In this document: in pieces, positions 17,315 to 26,395 of the stretch
Layout: each line of letters begins with the position of its first letter
How positions within the stretch are numbered: position 1 is the stretch's first letter
Assembly (NCBI GenBank): GCA_965220055.1
Contig: CBDCPE010000004.1
Span: forward strand, 744,001-808,000
Length of the DNA stretch: 64,000 bases
Origin: Bin87 sp965220055
GTDB lineage: Bacteria; Chloroflexota; Dehalococcoidia; Lucifugimonadales; UBA3495
Reading direction: 5' to 3'
Position numbers and translations under genes: made by a program
Notes under the pieces: generated by a model
Seen by the model: the letters and a program-made list of their open reading frames with translations, nothing else
Told to the model about the DNA's origin: nothing
Database searches by the model: none

Positions 17315-20110
17315 TCAGAAGTCGCCCCAGGAGTAGCCAGATTTGACATCCACTTTGAGGGTCGCATCGAGATCCATTGCCGCTGGCATCTCGTCCATCA
17401 CCAACTGGGTCATCAAGTCCATTTCGTCGTCAGGCACCTCGAAAACCAGCTCGTCGTGCACTTGCAGGATCATGCTGGATCGCATTTGATCGTTGACCAT
17501 GCGGGCGCGCACATTGATCATGGCTATTTTCATAATGTCGGCCGCCGTGCCCTGGATCGGCATATTGATGGCCATTCGTTCCGCAGCAGCGCGGCTGTTG
17601 TGATTTGTGGACTGGATGTCCGGCAGATAACGCCGCCGCCCCAGCAGCGTTTCCGCGTACATCACGTTCCTCGTCCGTTCTTTTACCGATTCCAAGTACC
17701 CACTGATGCCCGGGTACCGGGACAGATAGGTGTCGATGAAATGCCGCCCCTCTTCTCGGCTGAACCCCGTTTGTTGCGAGATGCCGTGCGGACCCAAGCC
17801 GTATATCACGCCGAAGTTAAGCACCTTGGCAATGCGGCGCTGCTCGGCATCCACATCGTTGATGGGCACGTTGAACATCTGACTGGCCGTGGCGGCGTGT
17901 ATGTCCTCCCCCTTGCGGAACGCATCCAGCAATGACGGGTCCTGCGACATATGGGCCAATACCCGCAACTCGATCTGTGAATAGTCGGCCGAGAGCAATC
18001 GGCAACCGGAATCAGCCACGAAAGCCCGGCGAACCTGGCGGCCCAATTCGGTTCGGACTGGTATGTTTTGCAGGTTAGGATCGCTGCTGCTGACCCTGCC
18101 AGTAGCCGACCCGGTCTGGTGATACGACGTATGGATCCTGCCCGTACCAGGGTTCACCATCTCAGGGAGAGCGTCAACGTAGGTTGACTTGAGCTTGGAT
18201 ACCTGCCGATAGTCCAGGATCTTGTCCACCACCGGATGCAGGCCTTTCAAAGCCTCGAGTGCGTTGGCGTCGGTGGAATAACCGGACCGCGTCCGCCGCG
18301 ACTTGGGCAAACCCAACTCCCCAAAAAGCAGGTCGCTTAACTGCTTGGGAGAGTTGATATTGATTCCATGGCCGATTGAGTCGAACAGTTCTGTTTGGAT
18401 TTGTTCCAATTGTTGGTGCAGGTCGCGCGACATCTCGTGGAGGATGCCTGCGTCCAAGCGGACTCCCGACCGCTGCATCTCCACCAAAACCGGCACCAGC
18501 GGCAACTCGACGTCGGTGAAAAGATCGACCAGCCCCTGGGCCACCAAAGGCGGATCAAAGTGCCGACGCAATCGCAACGTGCAGTCCGCATCCGCCGCCG
18601 CGTACGCCGCCCCGTCTGCGATCTCAACTTCGTTAAATGTTTTTTGCCGGGCTCCCTTGCCGATCAGCTCGGTGATTTCGGTCATTTCCCGGCCCAATAT
18701 CGACAGGGCCAGCGGCTTCAGACCCAACCGGTTGTTGCCCAACAGATGGGCGGCGATCATGGTGTCGTGGTCAACCACCTGGTAGGGATCGACGCCATAG
18801 TTGCTCAGCAGGGTCAAATCATAGTTGGCGTTGTGGGCGGAGCGCTTCAAACCCTCAGCCGTAAACAAAGGGCGCACCGCGGCCATCACCTCCGTTAAGG
18901 GCAACTGCCGGCCGGATGCATGCCCAACCGGCACGTACCAGGCCTGACCGCCATCGATGGCGAAACTCAAGCCAGCCAACTCGGCGGCCATAGGGTCGGT
19001 GCTGCTGGACTCGGTGTCAAACGCAAAGGAGCCAGCTTTCCTGATGGCAACGATCATTGTGTCCAAATCGGCTTGGGTGTCGACGACGCGATAATCACTA
19101 TCCATGATTTCCAGGTCGCGAGCCGCAACCGGAGCAGCGGAACGATCTCCGATCTGAGACGCCGTCGCCCATGGTGCATCGGGCGAAGGTACGCGCCCCA
19201 CAATGCTGTGAAATTCCAACGCCGTCATCAGCGCGACCACTTCGGACCGTTCGTAATCGCCAAGCCGGCAGGCATCGAGATCGAGCTCGGCCGGCACGTC
19301 GCACTTGATGGTGGTCAAGAAGCGATATTCAAATGCCTCGTCCCGGCAAGCCGCGAGGTTGTTCTTCACGCGCTTCTGCGTAATCTCTTCCAGATGTTCG
19401 TATATGCCTTCCAGTGTGCTGTAGTTGCTTAGCAGACTGGTAGCCGTCTTGTCACCAACGCCAGGGATTCCGGGAATGTTGTCCGATTTGTCGCCAACGA
19501 GCGCTTTGTAGTCCGGCTGCTGTTCGGCGGTTAGTCCGCCATACCTGGCGGCCAGCTCATCCTCGTCCACTATCCGCCGGTCGCGTTCGCTGCTGGCCAG
19601 GTCCACGCGAACCAGCGGAGAAATTAGCTGGAAAGTGTCCCGGTCCCCGGTGAGGATCACCGTGGCTACGTGAGCGGACTCGGCTTGACGAGAGAGTGTG
19701 CCGATGATGTCGTCCGCTTCGAACCCGGGCAACTCGTAAATCGGCACGGCGAAAGTTGCCATCAACTCTTTCACGCGGTCAAACTGACCGCGTAGTTCTG
19801 GGGGTGTCGGAGGCCGTTGTGCTTTGTATTCGGGAAATCGTTCGTGCCGGAACGTCGGAGATGGGGTATCGAAAGCGACAGCGACGTGAGTTGGCTGCCA
19901 CTCGTTCAGCGACCGCATGAACACGCTGGCGAACCCGTAAACGCCCGTCACATCTTCGCCGGTGGTCGACACGGTTAGGTTGCGGCTGGCGCTGATCGCC
20001 CTGTACGAACGGTGCACCATCGCATGTCCATCTATCAACAGCAGCAGTTGAGGCCGCTGATCGGCGGCGGCGAACGTCATCGGCATAGACATCTGGCTGG
20101 CGCTGGACAT
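17315..20110 (-). CDS. polA: DNA polymerase I
   Basis: A 931-residue repair and Okazaki-fragment polymerase. The 5'-3' exonuclease domain (~15-310) includes LLIDGHAMVHRSY, FDTPSPTFRHERFPEYKAQR and VGDKSDNIPGIPGVGDKTA. The proofreading domain looks intact: DTES for Exo I, NANYD for Exo II and YAAADAD for Exo III. Polymerase motifs follow: DYSQIELRVLAHMSQD (A), RRIAKVLNFGVIYGLG (B) and QVHDELVF (C). ATG 20110 has GGAG upstream; a longer frame to 20176 lacks one. A TATAAT-like box for it lies at 20168-20173 on the minus strand. Confidence 0.96.
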   Translation of the reverse strand: MSSASQMSMPMTFAAADQRPQLLLLIDGHAMVHRSYRAISASRNLTVSTTGEDVTGVYGFASVFMRSLNEWQPTHVAVAFDTPSPTFRHERFPEYKAQRPPTPPELRGQFDRVKELMATFAVPIYELPGFEADDIIGTLSRQAESAHVATVILTGDRDTFQLISPLVRVDLASSERDRRIVDEDELAARYGGLTAEQQPDYKALVGDKSDNIPGIPGVGDKTATSLLSNYSTLEGIYEHLEEITQKRVKNNLAACRDEAFEYRFLTTIKCDVPAELDLDACRLGDYERSEVVALMTALEFHSIVGRVPSPDAPWATASQIGDRSAAPVAARDLEIMDSDYRVVDTQADLDTMIVAIRKAGSFAFDTESSSTDPMAAELAGLSFAIDGGQAWYVPVGHASGRQLPLTEVMAAVRPLFTAEGLKRSAHNANYDLTLLSNYGVDPYQVVDHDTMIAAHLLGNNRLGLKPLALSILGREMTEITELIGKGARQKTFNEVEIADGAAYAAADADCTLRLRRHFDPPLVAQGLVDLFTDVELPLVPVLVEMQRSGVRLDAGILHEMSRDLHQQLEQIQTELFDSIGHGININSPKQLSDLLFGELGLPKSRRTRSGYSTDANALEALKGLHPVVDKILDYRQVSKLKSTYVDALPEMVNPGTGRIHTSYHQTGSATGRVSSSDPNLQNIPVRTELGRQVRRAFVADSGCRLLSADYSQIELRVLAHMSQDPSLLDAFRKGEDIHAATASQMFNVPINDVDAEQRRIAKVLNFGVIYGLGPHGISQQTGFSREEGRHFIDTYLSRYPGISGYLESVKERTRNVMYAETLLGRRRYLPDIQSTNHNSRAAAERMAINMPIQGTAADIMKIAMINVRARMVNDQMRSSMILQVHDELVFEVPDDEMDLMTQLVMDEMPAAMDLDATLKVDVKSGYSWGDF

Positions 20111-20167
20111 GAGGGGTCTCCGTGCGCAGATCCGTCGGTAGTAGGTGAAACCACCGACGGTTGCCGC

Positions 20168-20173
20168 ATTATA
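20168..20173 (-). promoter_or_regulatory. Candidate -10 box for polA
   Basis: TATAAT on the minus strand, ~58 nt before the polA ATG, in the short divergent gap. No good -35 box is seen, so support is moderate. Confidence 0.4.
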
Positions 20174-20223
20174 CATCAGCGACTAGCCGAGAACGTTCCG
20201 CCCTATGCTAAAATGACCGAGCT

Positions 20224-20541
20224 ATGCCCGTTTACGAATACCAGTGCAACCTTTGCGGGGGCCGTCAATCCCGCCTCGTTTTCAGTTGGACACCGGCCGA
20301 CGCGATATCCTGCCGCGTATGCGCTGGAACCGACCTGATCCGATTGATGTCGGGGTTTTCCTTCCACCGTTCCTGGGGTGACAGCCTTAACTGGATGCCG
20401 GACAATGCTGCTGCTGATTTGGACGACGGCCATGTCGGCAGCATTGATGCTCACATGGGCCGTATGGGTGAAGCTATGGGCGGTCAGGTAACCCCGGATT
20501 TCCACGAACACCGGCACGAAATCACTCATCCCGACGGCTGA
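20224..20541 (+). CDS. FmdB-type zinc-ribbon protein
   Basis: A 105-residue protein starting MPVYEYQCNLCGG, with a second CRVC pair about 20 residues on: the four-cysteine zinc ribbon of the FmdB regulatory family. The rest is polar, His- and Asp-rich and of low complexity. The role of the family is poorly known. TAAAAT (20209-20214) ends ten nt before the ATG, which would fit a leaderless transcript, but no clear -35 is present. A paralogue follows 60 nt later. Confidence 0.8.
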   Translation: MPVYEYQCNLCGGRQSRLVFSWTPADAISCRVCAGTDLIRLMSGFSFHRSWGDSLNWMPDNAAADLDDGHVGSIDAHMGRMGEAMGGQVTPDFHEHRHEITHPDG

Positions 20542-20601
20542 ACCAGTGTTGGTCTTGCACAGAACCGCATCATCGGCCTACTTTCGTTAGAGACAGACGA
20601 C

Positions 20602-20937
20602 ATGCCGATATATGAATACCGCTGTCGCCATTGCCGGAACGTCTCGGCAATCTTCGTGCGATCGATCAACTCCCCGTTGGCGCCGGCTTGTGACACGTGT
20701 GGCAGCGAGAAAGTGGATCGCCGGATGTCTACTTTCTCCACGGGCAAAACGACTGTCGAGATCCACGGTGGGCACCCCTTGGGGAGCAACCCGCAGGATT
20801 ACTACAGCGACCCCCGCAACATCGGTCGGCACGTCGAAGAATCCTTCGTCCGTCATGGCGTGGCGATGCCCGACTCTGTCCGCGCATCTATTGATTCCGC
20901 CCGGAGCGGTGAGGCCCCCAAAGGATTGGACTTGTGA
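20602..20937 (+). CDS. FmdB-type zinc-ribbon protein, second copy
   Basis: A 111-residue protein starting MPIYEYRCRHCRN, with the second pair CDTC about 25 residues later. It shares the ribbon with the gene at 20224 but has a different tail, so this is an old duplication or two recruited family members. Its stop overlaps the GTG of thiE by 4 nt (GTGA), which points to coupled translation with thiE. Confidence 0.8.
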   Translation: MPIYEYRCRHCRNVSAIFVRSINSPLAPACDTCGSEKVDRRMSTFSTGKTTVEIHGGHPLGSNPQDYYSDPRNIGRHVEESFVRHGVAMPDSVRASIDSARSGEAPKGLDL

Positions 20938-21911
20938 CCGAGCCGAATAATAATCCAACGTCCGATCTGTTATCGGCACTCGTCGCTTGCTTGGACGCCT
21001 TGGTCGTATCCGACGGCCTTCCCGAGGGCCTGATGCGCGGCGAAATCGGTTGGTTGAGCAGTGACCTGAGCGATCCGAACCGGCGGTCCACCGCGCCCTA
21101 TTCGGTGCAAAGCCGGAACCAGGCTATGGAGATGGCCGGCAGCGCGCGTAACTTGCTCGATATTCTGGAGACCGCGCAGGCCATCCCTGCTGATGGGGCA
21201 TTGCAGACGCGTCGCGCGCTCGACGACGCTGCTGAGCGGATTGGCGCTGCCCTGCGGCGACATCAGGCGGATCGCATCCGCGGGCTGTACGTAATCATTG
21301 ATCCCGAAGTGACCGGTGGCCGCGATCCAATGGAAATCGCCCGTTCTGCCATCAATGGCGGTGCCCGCATCTTACAGCTACGTGACAAGTTGCGGGACAA
21401 AGGCGAACAATTGCCCCTCGGAGTCGCCCTCCGCGAATTGTGTGCTGCCAACGATGCTCTGCTGATCATCAACGACCATGCCGATTTGGCCGCCGCTTTG
21501 GGACCGAATCACGTGGGATTGCACGTTGGGCAAACTGATTTGCCCGTAGCCGAGGCGCGGAAAATTCTGGCGCCCGGTCAAGTGCTCGGCCGATCCAACC
21601 GCGAGATCGACTTGATCATCGAGTCGCAGCGAATGGGTGCGGATCACGTTGCGTTCGGCGCGATGTACACCACGACCACCAAGCAGGTCACCCGCGCGCC
21701 CCAGGGCCCGGAGAGACTGAAACAGGCCCGCGCAGCCGCTCGGGTGCCGTTGGTAGCCATAGGCGGAATCACGGCACAGAACGTAGCGCCGGTGGTTGAG
21801 GCCGGCGCTGATGCAATTTGCGTCACGGCAGCGGTGGGGAATGCCCCGGAGCCAGAAGCAGCAGCGGCAGCCCTGACCGAGGCAATTCGGTCGGCTGGCG
21901 GACGCGTTTAG
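20934..21911 (+). CDS. thiE: Thiamine-phosphate synthase with an extra N-terminal helical domain
   Basis: Joins hydroxymethylpyrimidine diphosphate and thiazole phosphate to form thiamine phosphate. The ThiE barrel covers ~118-322: GLYVIIDPE, GARILQLRDK, ALLIINDHADLAAALG, GLHVGQTDLPV, GADHVAFGAMYTTTTK and VPLVAIGGITAQNV. About 115 residues precede it and are predicted by eye to be helical; they lack the motifs I know from ThiD2-ThiE fusions and I do not recognise them. The GTG start overlaps the previous stop. thiD lies 15 kb away. No TPP riboswitch is seen upstream. Confidence 0.9.
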   Translation: MTEPNNNPTSDLLSALVACLDALVVSDGLPEGLMRGEIGWLSSDLSDPNRRSTAPYSVQSRNQAMEMAGSARNLLDILETAQAIPADGALQTRRALDDAAERIGAALRRHQADRIRGLYVIIDPEVTGGRDPMEIARSAINGGARILQLRDKLRDKGEQLPLGVALRELCAANDALLIINDHADLAAALGPNHVGLHVGQTDLPVAEARKILAPGQVLGRSNREIDLIIESQRMGADHVAFGAMYTTTTKQVTRAPQGPERLKQARAAARVPLVAIGGITAQNVAPVVEAGADAICVTAAVGNAPEPEAAAAALTEAIRSAGGRV

Positions 21912-21922
21912 CAATTTTAAGT

Positions 21923-22555
21923 ATGCCCACGCGTTACGGCCCGCACCTGGCAGCACTGTCTGCCCAAGCGGTGGAGGAATTGTCGGCTAGGCATCGGGCC
22001 AGGGAGCAGGCCCTGGGCGTGTCCCGGCAAGTGATTAGGAATTCGGCCAACTCGATCCGCGCAGTTCATCGCAACGACTTCAATGAAGCGCGCCGCCTGA
22101 TCGCGGAAGCCGCAGACCGTCTGGCCGAGACCCGGAGAATACGCACCGACAACCCGGAAATTTACTACGCTGGATTTTTGTCCGACGCGCGCAAGGAATT
22201 TGCTGAAGCCAGCATTACGCTAGCTGTGATTTCCGGATCGGAAATCCCGGACGCCCAGGCACTGGACATGGACCCGCCGGCCTACCTGAACGGGATGGCA
22301 GAAGTCATCGGGGAATTGCGTCGCTACATCCTTGACGCCCTGCGCCGGGACGATACCTCCCGATGCGAAGAGTTGATGGAATTGATGGACGAGATTTACG
22401 GAATCCTGGTTACGGTTGACTTTCCGGAAGCTATTACCGGCGGCCTCCGGCGCAGCACAGACGCCATGCGGGGCGTGTTGGAACGCACCCGCGGTGATCT
22501 GACCATATCGCTTCAGCAGCGGCGGTTGGAGCAACGGCTCAAGGACCTGAAATAA
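21923..22555 (+). CDS. Translin-family protein
   Basis: A 210-residue all-helical protein matching the prokaryotic translin pattern: RNSANSIRAVHRNDFNEAR, YYAGFLSDARKEF, DPPAYLNGMAEVIGELRRYILDALR, ELMDEIYGILVTVDFPEAI and ERTRGDLT. Translins are nucleic-acid-binding proteins, better known in eukaryotes and archaea. The acidic residues of the Trax/C3PO nuclease cannot be judged without an alignment. ATG 21923 is taken as start because the protein aligns from there; the longer frame reads back into thiE. Confidence 0.75.
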   Translation: MPTRYGPHLAALSAQAVEELSARHRAREQALGVSRQVIRNSANSIRAVHRNDFNEARRLIAEAADRLAETRRIRTDNPEIYYAGFLSDARKEFAEASITLAVISGSEIPDAQALDMDPPAYLNGMAEVIGELRRYILDALRRDDTSRCEELMELMDEIYGILVTVDFPEAITGGLRRSTDAMRGVLERTRGDLTISLQQRRLEQRLKDLK

Positions 22556-22607
22556 TCTCTGCATCGTCAGTTGGATTACGACCGCCCGACCGGGTAGATC
22601 CAGCCCG

Positions 22608-23351
22608 TTGGCATCGAATGTTCTGATGGGACGATTTGCTCCAATCACCGCCCGCTGGCGAAATATCGTCATCCTGTCCTGGCCTATTGACGGCGGTCAT
22701 TTGGATCCGTTTGTGCCTAACGGTTTGGTCCTTGATCGATGGGGCGGCGAAGCTTACATTAGCCTCGTGGGCCTATTCGTCGAAAACCTGCGGATGTTAG
22801 GGTTGCCAGTCTGGCCGAACCGATTTGAGGAAGTCAATCTGCGTTTCTACGTTCATCCCACCCAAGGCGGCGCTAACCTGCGCGGGGTCGTGTTCCTTCG
22901 GCAATTGGTTGCACATCGATTGATCGCGCTGGGAGGGCGTTTGCTGTTCCGGGAGCCGATGTCGGCTACGCAAATGAGCCACGAATTCAACCCGCCGGAA
23001 CCAGAAGAGACCAGCAAACGGCAACGAGTGTTTTATGGTTGGCGCAACCATGGTCGGGATGAAGGACTTTGGATCAAAAGCGGGGGGGATCCGTACGTGG
23101 TCGAACCCAATTCGTTGGACGAGTTCCTCACCGCTCGGTACTGGGGTTACAACGCGCAATCCGCCCGCCGGATTCGAGCGTACCGAGTTTCAAGGTGTAA
23201 ATGGTCGGTGAGTCCGGCCGCCGACTATGGATTGCAGTGCGACGCCCGAGCCCTGTATGGTCCCCAGTTCACTGATGTCATGGCTCAACCACCAGCCTCA
23301 ATTCTTTTGGCTCACGGGTCGAAAGCCCGGGTACATTGGCCGACCAGTTAG
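22608..23351 (+). CDS. DUF2071 (YqjF-like) protein
   Basis: A 247-residue protein matching the DUF2071 pattern: a WRNIVILSWPID strand, LDPFVPNGLVLDRWGGEAYISLVGL, then VNLRFYVHPT and GVVFLRQLV, then YGWRNHGRD and the FLTARYWGY block. The family has a single-domain fold of unknown biochemical role. TTG 22608 and ATG 22626 are both possible starts and neither has a good ribosome site. Confidence 0.8.
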   Translation: MASNVLMGRFAPITARWRNIVILSWPIDGGHLDPFVPNGLVLDRWGGEAYISLVGLFVENLRMLGLPVWPNRFEEVNLRFYVHPTQGGANLRGVVFLRQLVAHRLIALGGRLLFREPMSATQMSHEFNPPEPEETSKRQRVFYGWRNHGRDEGLWIKSGGDPYVVEPNSLDEFLTARYWGYNAQSARRIRAYRVSRCKWSVSPAADYGLQCDARALYGPQFTDVMAQPPASILLAHGSKARVHWPTS

Positions 23352-23385
23352 CGTCACAAAAAGATGGGATACGTTCCCGCCCAAG

Positions 23386-23415
23386 TTGAGATAATTGATC
23401 ACCCGTTGTTAGAAT
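23386..23415 (+). promoter_or_regulatory. Promoter for the unknown 344-residue protein
   Basis: TTGAGA (23386-23391) and TAGAAT (23410-23415) with an 18-nt spacer, ~65 nt before the GTG at 23482. Confidence 0.55.
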
Positions 23416-23481
23416 GCTCTAACGCAAGCCGATCTCCAAAAGAATAGACTGGCCAGGATAAACCAGCCAGATAGGATCCGA

Positions 23482-24516
23482 GTGCCTGATACTGCGCCGC
23501 CCGCGGCCATACACACGAGCCCCGACTCCCCGGACGACATCGAGGGATGTTACCGGCGCGCGTGGACAGACGGTCTGCCGATCCTACGTCTCATCGCCGA
23601 CCGTGTTCAGGCGATGATGGAAGCGGCAAGGCTCGAGACGGGCGACGTTTTGGGCCAAGTCCCAGTGCGCCGCAGGACGCTGCCTGCTGAGCTAGTGTCG
23701 GCAAACGCCGTGGCGGCGGGTTGTTTGTCGGCCTATTTTGCCATAGACCTGGCAACGCTGCGCGTGCTATTTGGATACGACCTCAATTGCATCCACGAAG
23801 TGTCCGCCGCGACCAACTCCACGGGCTTGCTCGTCGCGGTCAACGGTCCCATCCGGCGTGAGATCGAGTTGAATTGCACTGACCACCTGTTCATCCCTGG
23901 GCACCGCGCCAACTCCACAATTGGGCGAGCGTTGCGGTTGATTTTCATCGATTTGTTTGAACAGCTGCCCAGTGTTTTGGATCACGGTTGCATGGGCAGC
24001 TTGACCAAGTTTGCCGTGGTTATTGTAAAGGATGAAGAGAACAGCCCATGGGAGCCGTTCCATATCAGCCAGGGATATTTGCCCCAGCAGTCGACGGTAA
24101 TCGTGACTACAATCCAGGATCCGTTCACGCATGGCAACCGTTATGGAATCGTAGAAAGCCTTTGGGATTCCATCGCCGCTAAGATGTCCTCGCACGGGTT
24201 GGGCCTATACTTTGGCCGGGGTATCGAATGGGCGTGGTTTGTCGGTCATTTGCATTCCGAGTTGCTGGGCCGGTTGGGCTGGAAGTATCTCGACACGCAG
24301 GGCATCCCGCCGTGGACGATAATCGCCGCGGTGTTTGCCAATACAGCCCACGCCTATACGCTGCTCATGGTGGCGGCGGATTTCCCGTATCTCATGTGCC
24401 CGCGCCCAATTGCCAATGTCTCCCGAGAGGGATTGCATTTGCGCGCTCAGTTGCTGACCCTGGCGGCGTTTAGCTTGTTGATTCATGACGAGCTGGCCGG
24501 CCCTCGGACCGGCTGA
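23482..24516 (+). CDS. Conserved protein of unknown function
   Basis: A 344-residue protein. The middle carries a striking block, NGPIRREIELNC followed by PGHRANSTIGRALRL and later EENSPWEPFHISQGY. I recall this pattern from conserved uncharacterised proteins that in some genomes lie beside UGSC-motif (seleno)proteins, but I cannot confirm it here and no such partner is seen. Three Cys (NCTDH, HGCMG and MCPRP) might matter. Hydrophobic stretches occur in the C-terminal third but are not clearly membrane helices. It has its own promoter and is followed 17 nt later by the beta-propeller gene. Confidence 0.65.
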   Translation: MPDTAPPAAIHTSPDSPDDIEGCYRRAWTDGLPILRLIADRVQAMMEAARLETGDVLGQVPVRRRTLPAELVSANAVAAGCLSAYFAIDLATLRVLFGYDLNCIHEVSAATNSTGLLVAVNGPIRREIELNCTDHLFIPGHRANSTIGRALRLIFIDLFEQLPSVLDHGCMGSLTKFAVVIVKDEENSPWEPFHISQGYLPQQSTVIVTTIQDPFTHGNRYGIVESLWDSIAAKMSSHGLGLYFGRGIEWAWFVGHLHSELLGRLGWKYLDTQGIPPWTIIAAVFANTAHAYTLLMVAADFPYLMCPRPIANVSREGLHLRAQLLTLAAFSLLIHDELAGPRTG

Positions 24517-24533
24517 CGGTATCGTCGACGACC

Positions 24534-26312
24534 ATGCCAGGCATTGGCGATATTTTCCGCAGATTTTCACGGCGTCCGCAGGAGCCGGAGGAGACTTACT
24601 CCGCCGCGTCCAACCTGGCACCGCCCAATGATCCCACTCTGGAACACGACAACGACGCTCCTCCTTCTTCACATCTGTTGGGCCGCCTCACATTCTCAGC
24701 GACCGGTGACTCTGTTACCTCCCAGCCCGCCTTGGGCGATCACCCGGTCGGGGAAACGGCAGTTTCACCGTCGACCGAACCCCAAATGGGTTTTGCCGCG
24801 AGCCAACGCGACGACGTTCATATCGGCATGCTAGAACCTCCGCTGGTTGAAGTCGCGGACGACGACGCATTTCTCGATGATCCGTTGCAGGTGACCTGCC
24901 CGTATTGCGGCGCAGAACAACAACGGGTGGGGTCTCGATGCGCTAATGAACGATGCAATCAGGTGATCGTGCGACTACCCGCTTGGGCCCAGCACCGCCG
25001 GCGCAATTGGTTCATGCGGCGCCTGTCGTGGCGAAGGATCATCACGGCTTGTGTTGTGGCGCTCTTTATTGTTTTCGTCATCTGGATCAATTATCCGTTT
25101 GCTCCCGACCCAGCGGTGTTGTTCAAAAAAACCCAAACTCACTTGACAATAGACGCCGGACCGGGGTCATGGACAGGTGTGGGGAGAGACCTACGGCACA
25201 GCCGTCGCGTGGATATCGGCCCGCCCCCGCCGTCTGGTCAGATCAGGTACTGGAACTTCGACGTACCAGGCGATCCCTTGCTGGCCGAACCAGTGGCGCA
25301 GGATACTCACGTGTATATCGGTTCCTCTGAAGGCATGTACGCGTTATCCCACGCTGACCTGTCGTTCATTGAAAAATGGGAAGGTGATACACCGGGTCGA
25401 ATCACGGCCGGGGCAGCAGTGGTCGGCTTGTATCTGTTCTTCGGTAGCACGGATCACACCGTCAGTTCATGGAACGCGTTTGACGGCCAGGTACGCTGGA
25501 GCTTTCCCGCCGCCGACACTGTGGAGGCCGCTCCCGTGGTTTCAGATGGCTTGGTTTACATCAGCTCCGGGGAGAGCTGGATTTACGCGCTCGACGCGCA
25601 CAACGGAGCACTGATCTGGAAAAAGCAGCTGGACAGCAATGCCAGTGACGCGGCTACTATTCACGATGGCAAGCTGTTCGTAGGTGATGAAAAAGGCGTT
25701 TTCTACATCTTGTCTGCTCGGACTGGCCAGGAATGGTTCCGCTTCCGAACCCCCCGGGCGATCACCGGTTCTCCGGTAATATCTGAAGATGGGGAACGCG
25801 CTTATTTCACCGCCGGCGGCCAGCTGTACGCGGTTGGAGCGACACACCGGGAGATACCCGGACTTTACCAGTTCAAACAGTTATGGGCTCAACTGTGGCT
25901 ATGGCAAGTTCCCGGTGTTCCCCGTCCCAGGGGGCAACAGGGGGGTCTGTGGCGCTTCACGCCGGAAAATCCGCTCCAAGGGGTCAAAAGCAGCCCGGCC
26001 CTCGTCGACAGTGCAGGTGGCGGCACCTTGTATATTGGAGGGCACGATCATAATGTCTACGCACTGGATGCCAGCAACGGTGATCTTCTGTGGGTTTTCC
26101 GCACCCAAGATGCTGTATGGGCGTCGCCTCTGGTCATCAAAAACCACCTGTTAGTTGGCGATGAGTCCGGCGGTCTCTATTCCCTCGATCGGGAGACCGG
26201 ACGGGAAAACTGGAGCATGAATCTGGGATCACCCATCAAGATTCCCCCGATAGTCAGCAACGGATTGCTTATTGTCCGCACTGCCGACGGCAACGTGTAC
26301 GGGATCGAATGA
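24534..26312 (+). CDS. Membrane-anchored PQQ-like beta-propeller protein with an N-terminal zinc ribbon
   Basis: A 592-residue protein. Residues ~1-115 are acidic and low-complexity. A zinc ribbon (CPYCGAEQ, then CANERCNQ) covers ~122-142. One membrane helix lies at ~170-185 (ITACVVALFIVFVIWI). The outer ~400 residues are a propeller of the PQQ/WD-like type, with repeats such as VYISSGESWIYALDAHNGALIWKK and LYIGGHDHNVYALDASNGDLLWVF. This predicts a cytoplasmic ribbon and an exported propeller. BamB-like scaffolding or ligand sensing are possible; no enzyme activity is evident. A strong terminator follows. Confidence 0.82.
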   Translation: MPGIGDIFRRFSRRPQEPEETYSAASNLAPPNDPTLEHDNDAPPSSHLLGRLTFSATGDSVTSQPALGDHPVGETAVSPSTEPQMGFAASQRDDVHIGMLEPPLVEVADDDAFLDDPLQVTCPYCGAEQQRVGSRCANERCNQVIVRLPAWAQHRRRNWFMRRLSWRRIITACVVALFIVFVIWINYPFAPDPAVLFKKTQTHLTIDAGPGSWTGVGRDLRHSRRVDIGPPPPSGQIRYWNFDVPGDPLLAEPVAQDTHVYIGSSEGMYALSHADLSFIEKWEGDTPGRITAGAAVVGLYLFFGSTDHTVSSWNAFDGQVRWSFPAADTVEAAPVVSDGLVYISSGESWIYALDAHNGALIWKKQLDSNASDAATIHDGKLFVGDEKGVFYILSARTGQEWFRFRTPRAITGSPVISEDGERAYFTAGGQLYAVGATHREIPGLYQFKQLWAQLWLWQVPGVPRPRGQQGGLWRFTPENPLQGVKSSPALVDSAGGGTLYIGGHDHNVYALDASNGDLLWVFRTQDAVWASPLVIKNHLLVGDESGGLYSLDRETGRENWSMNLGSPIKIPPIVSNGLLIVRTADGNVYGIE

Positions 26313-26336
26313 AGCCCTAACCAACGTCTACAACAA

Positions 26337-26370
26337 AACGCCTCTGGCCGCAATTGCGGCCAGAGGCGTT
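26337..26370. terminator. Bidirectional rho-independent terminator
   Basis: Perfect 15-bp stem (26337-26351 with 26356-26370) and an AATT loop, with A-rich sequence before and T-rich after. It separates the convergent propeller gene and ABC importer operon. Confidence 0.85.
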
Positions 26371-26395
26371 CTTCATCCCTGTGGGAAACGGTCGA

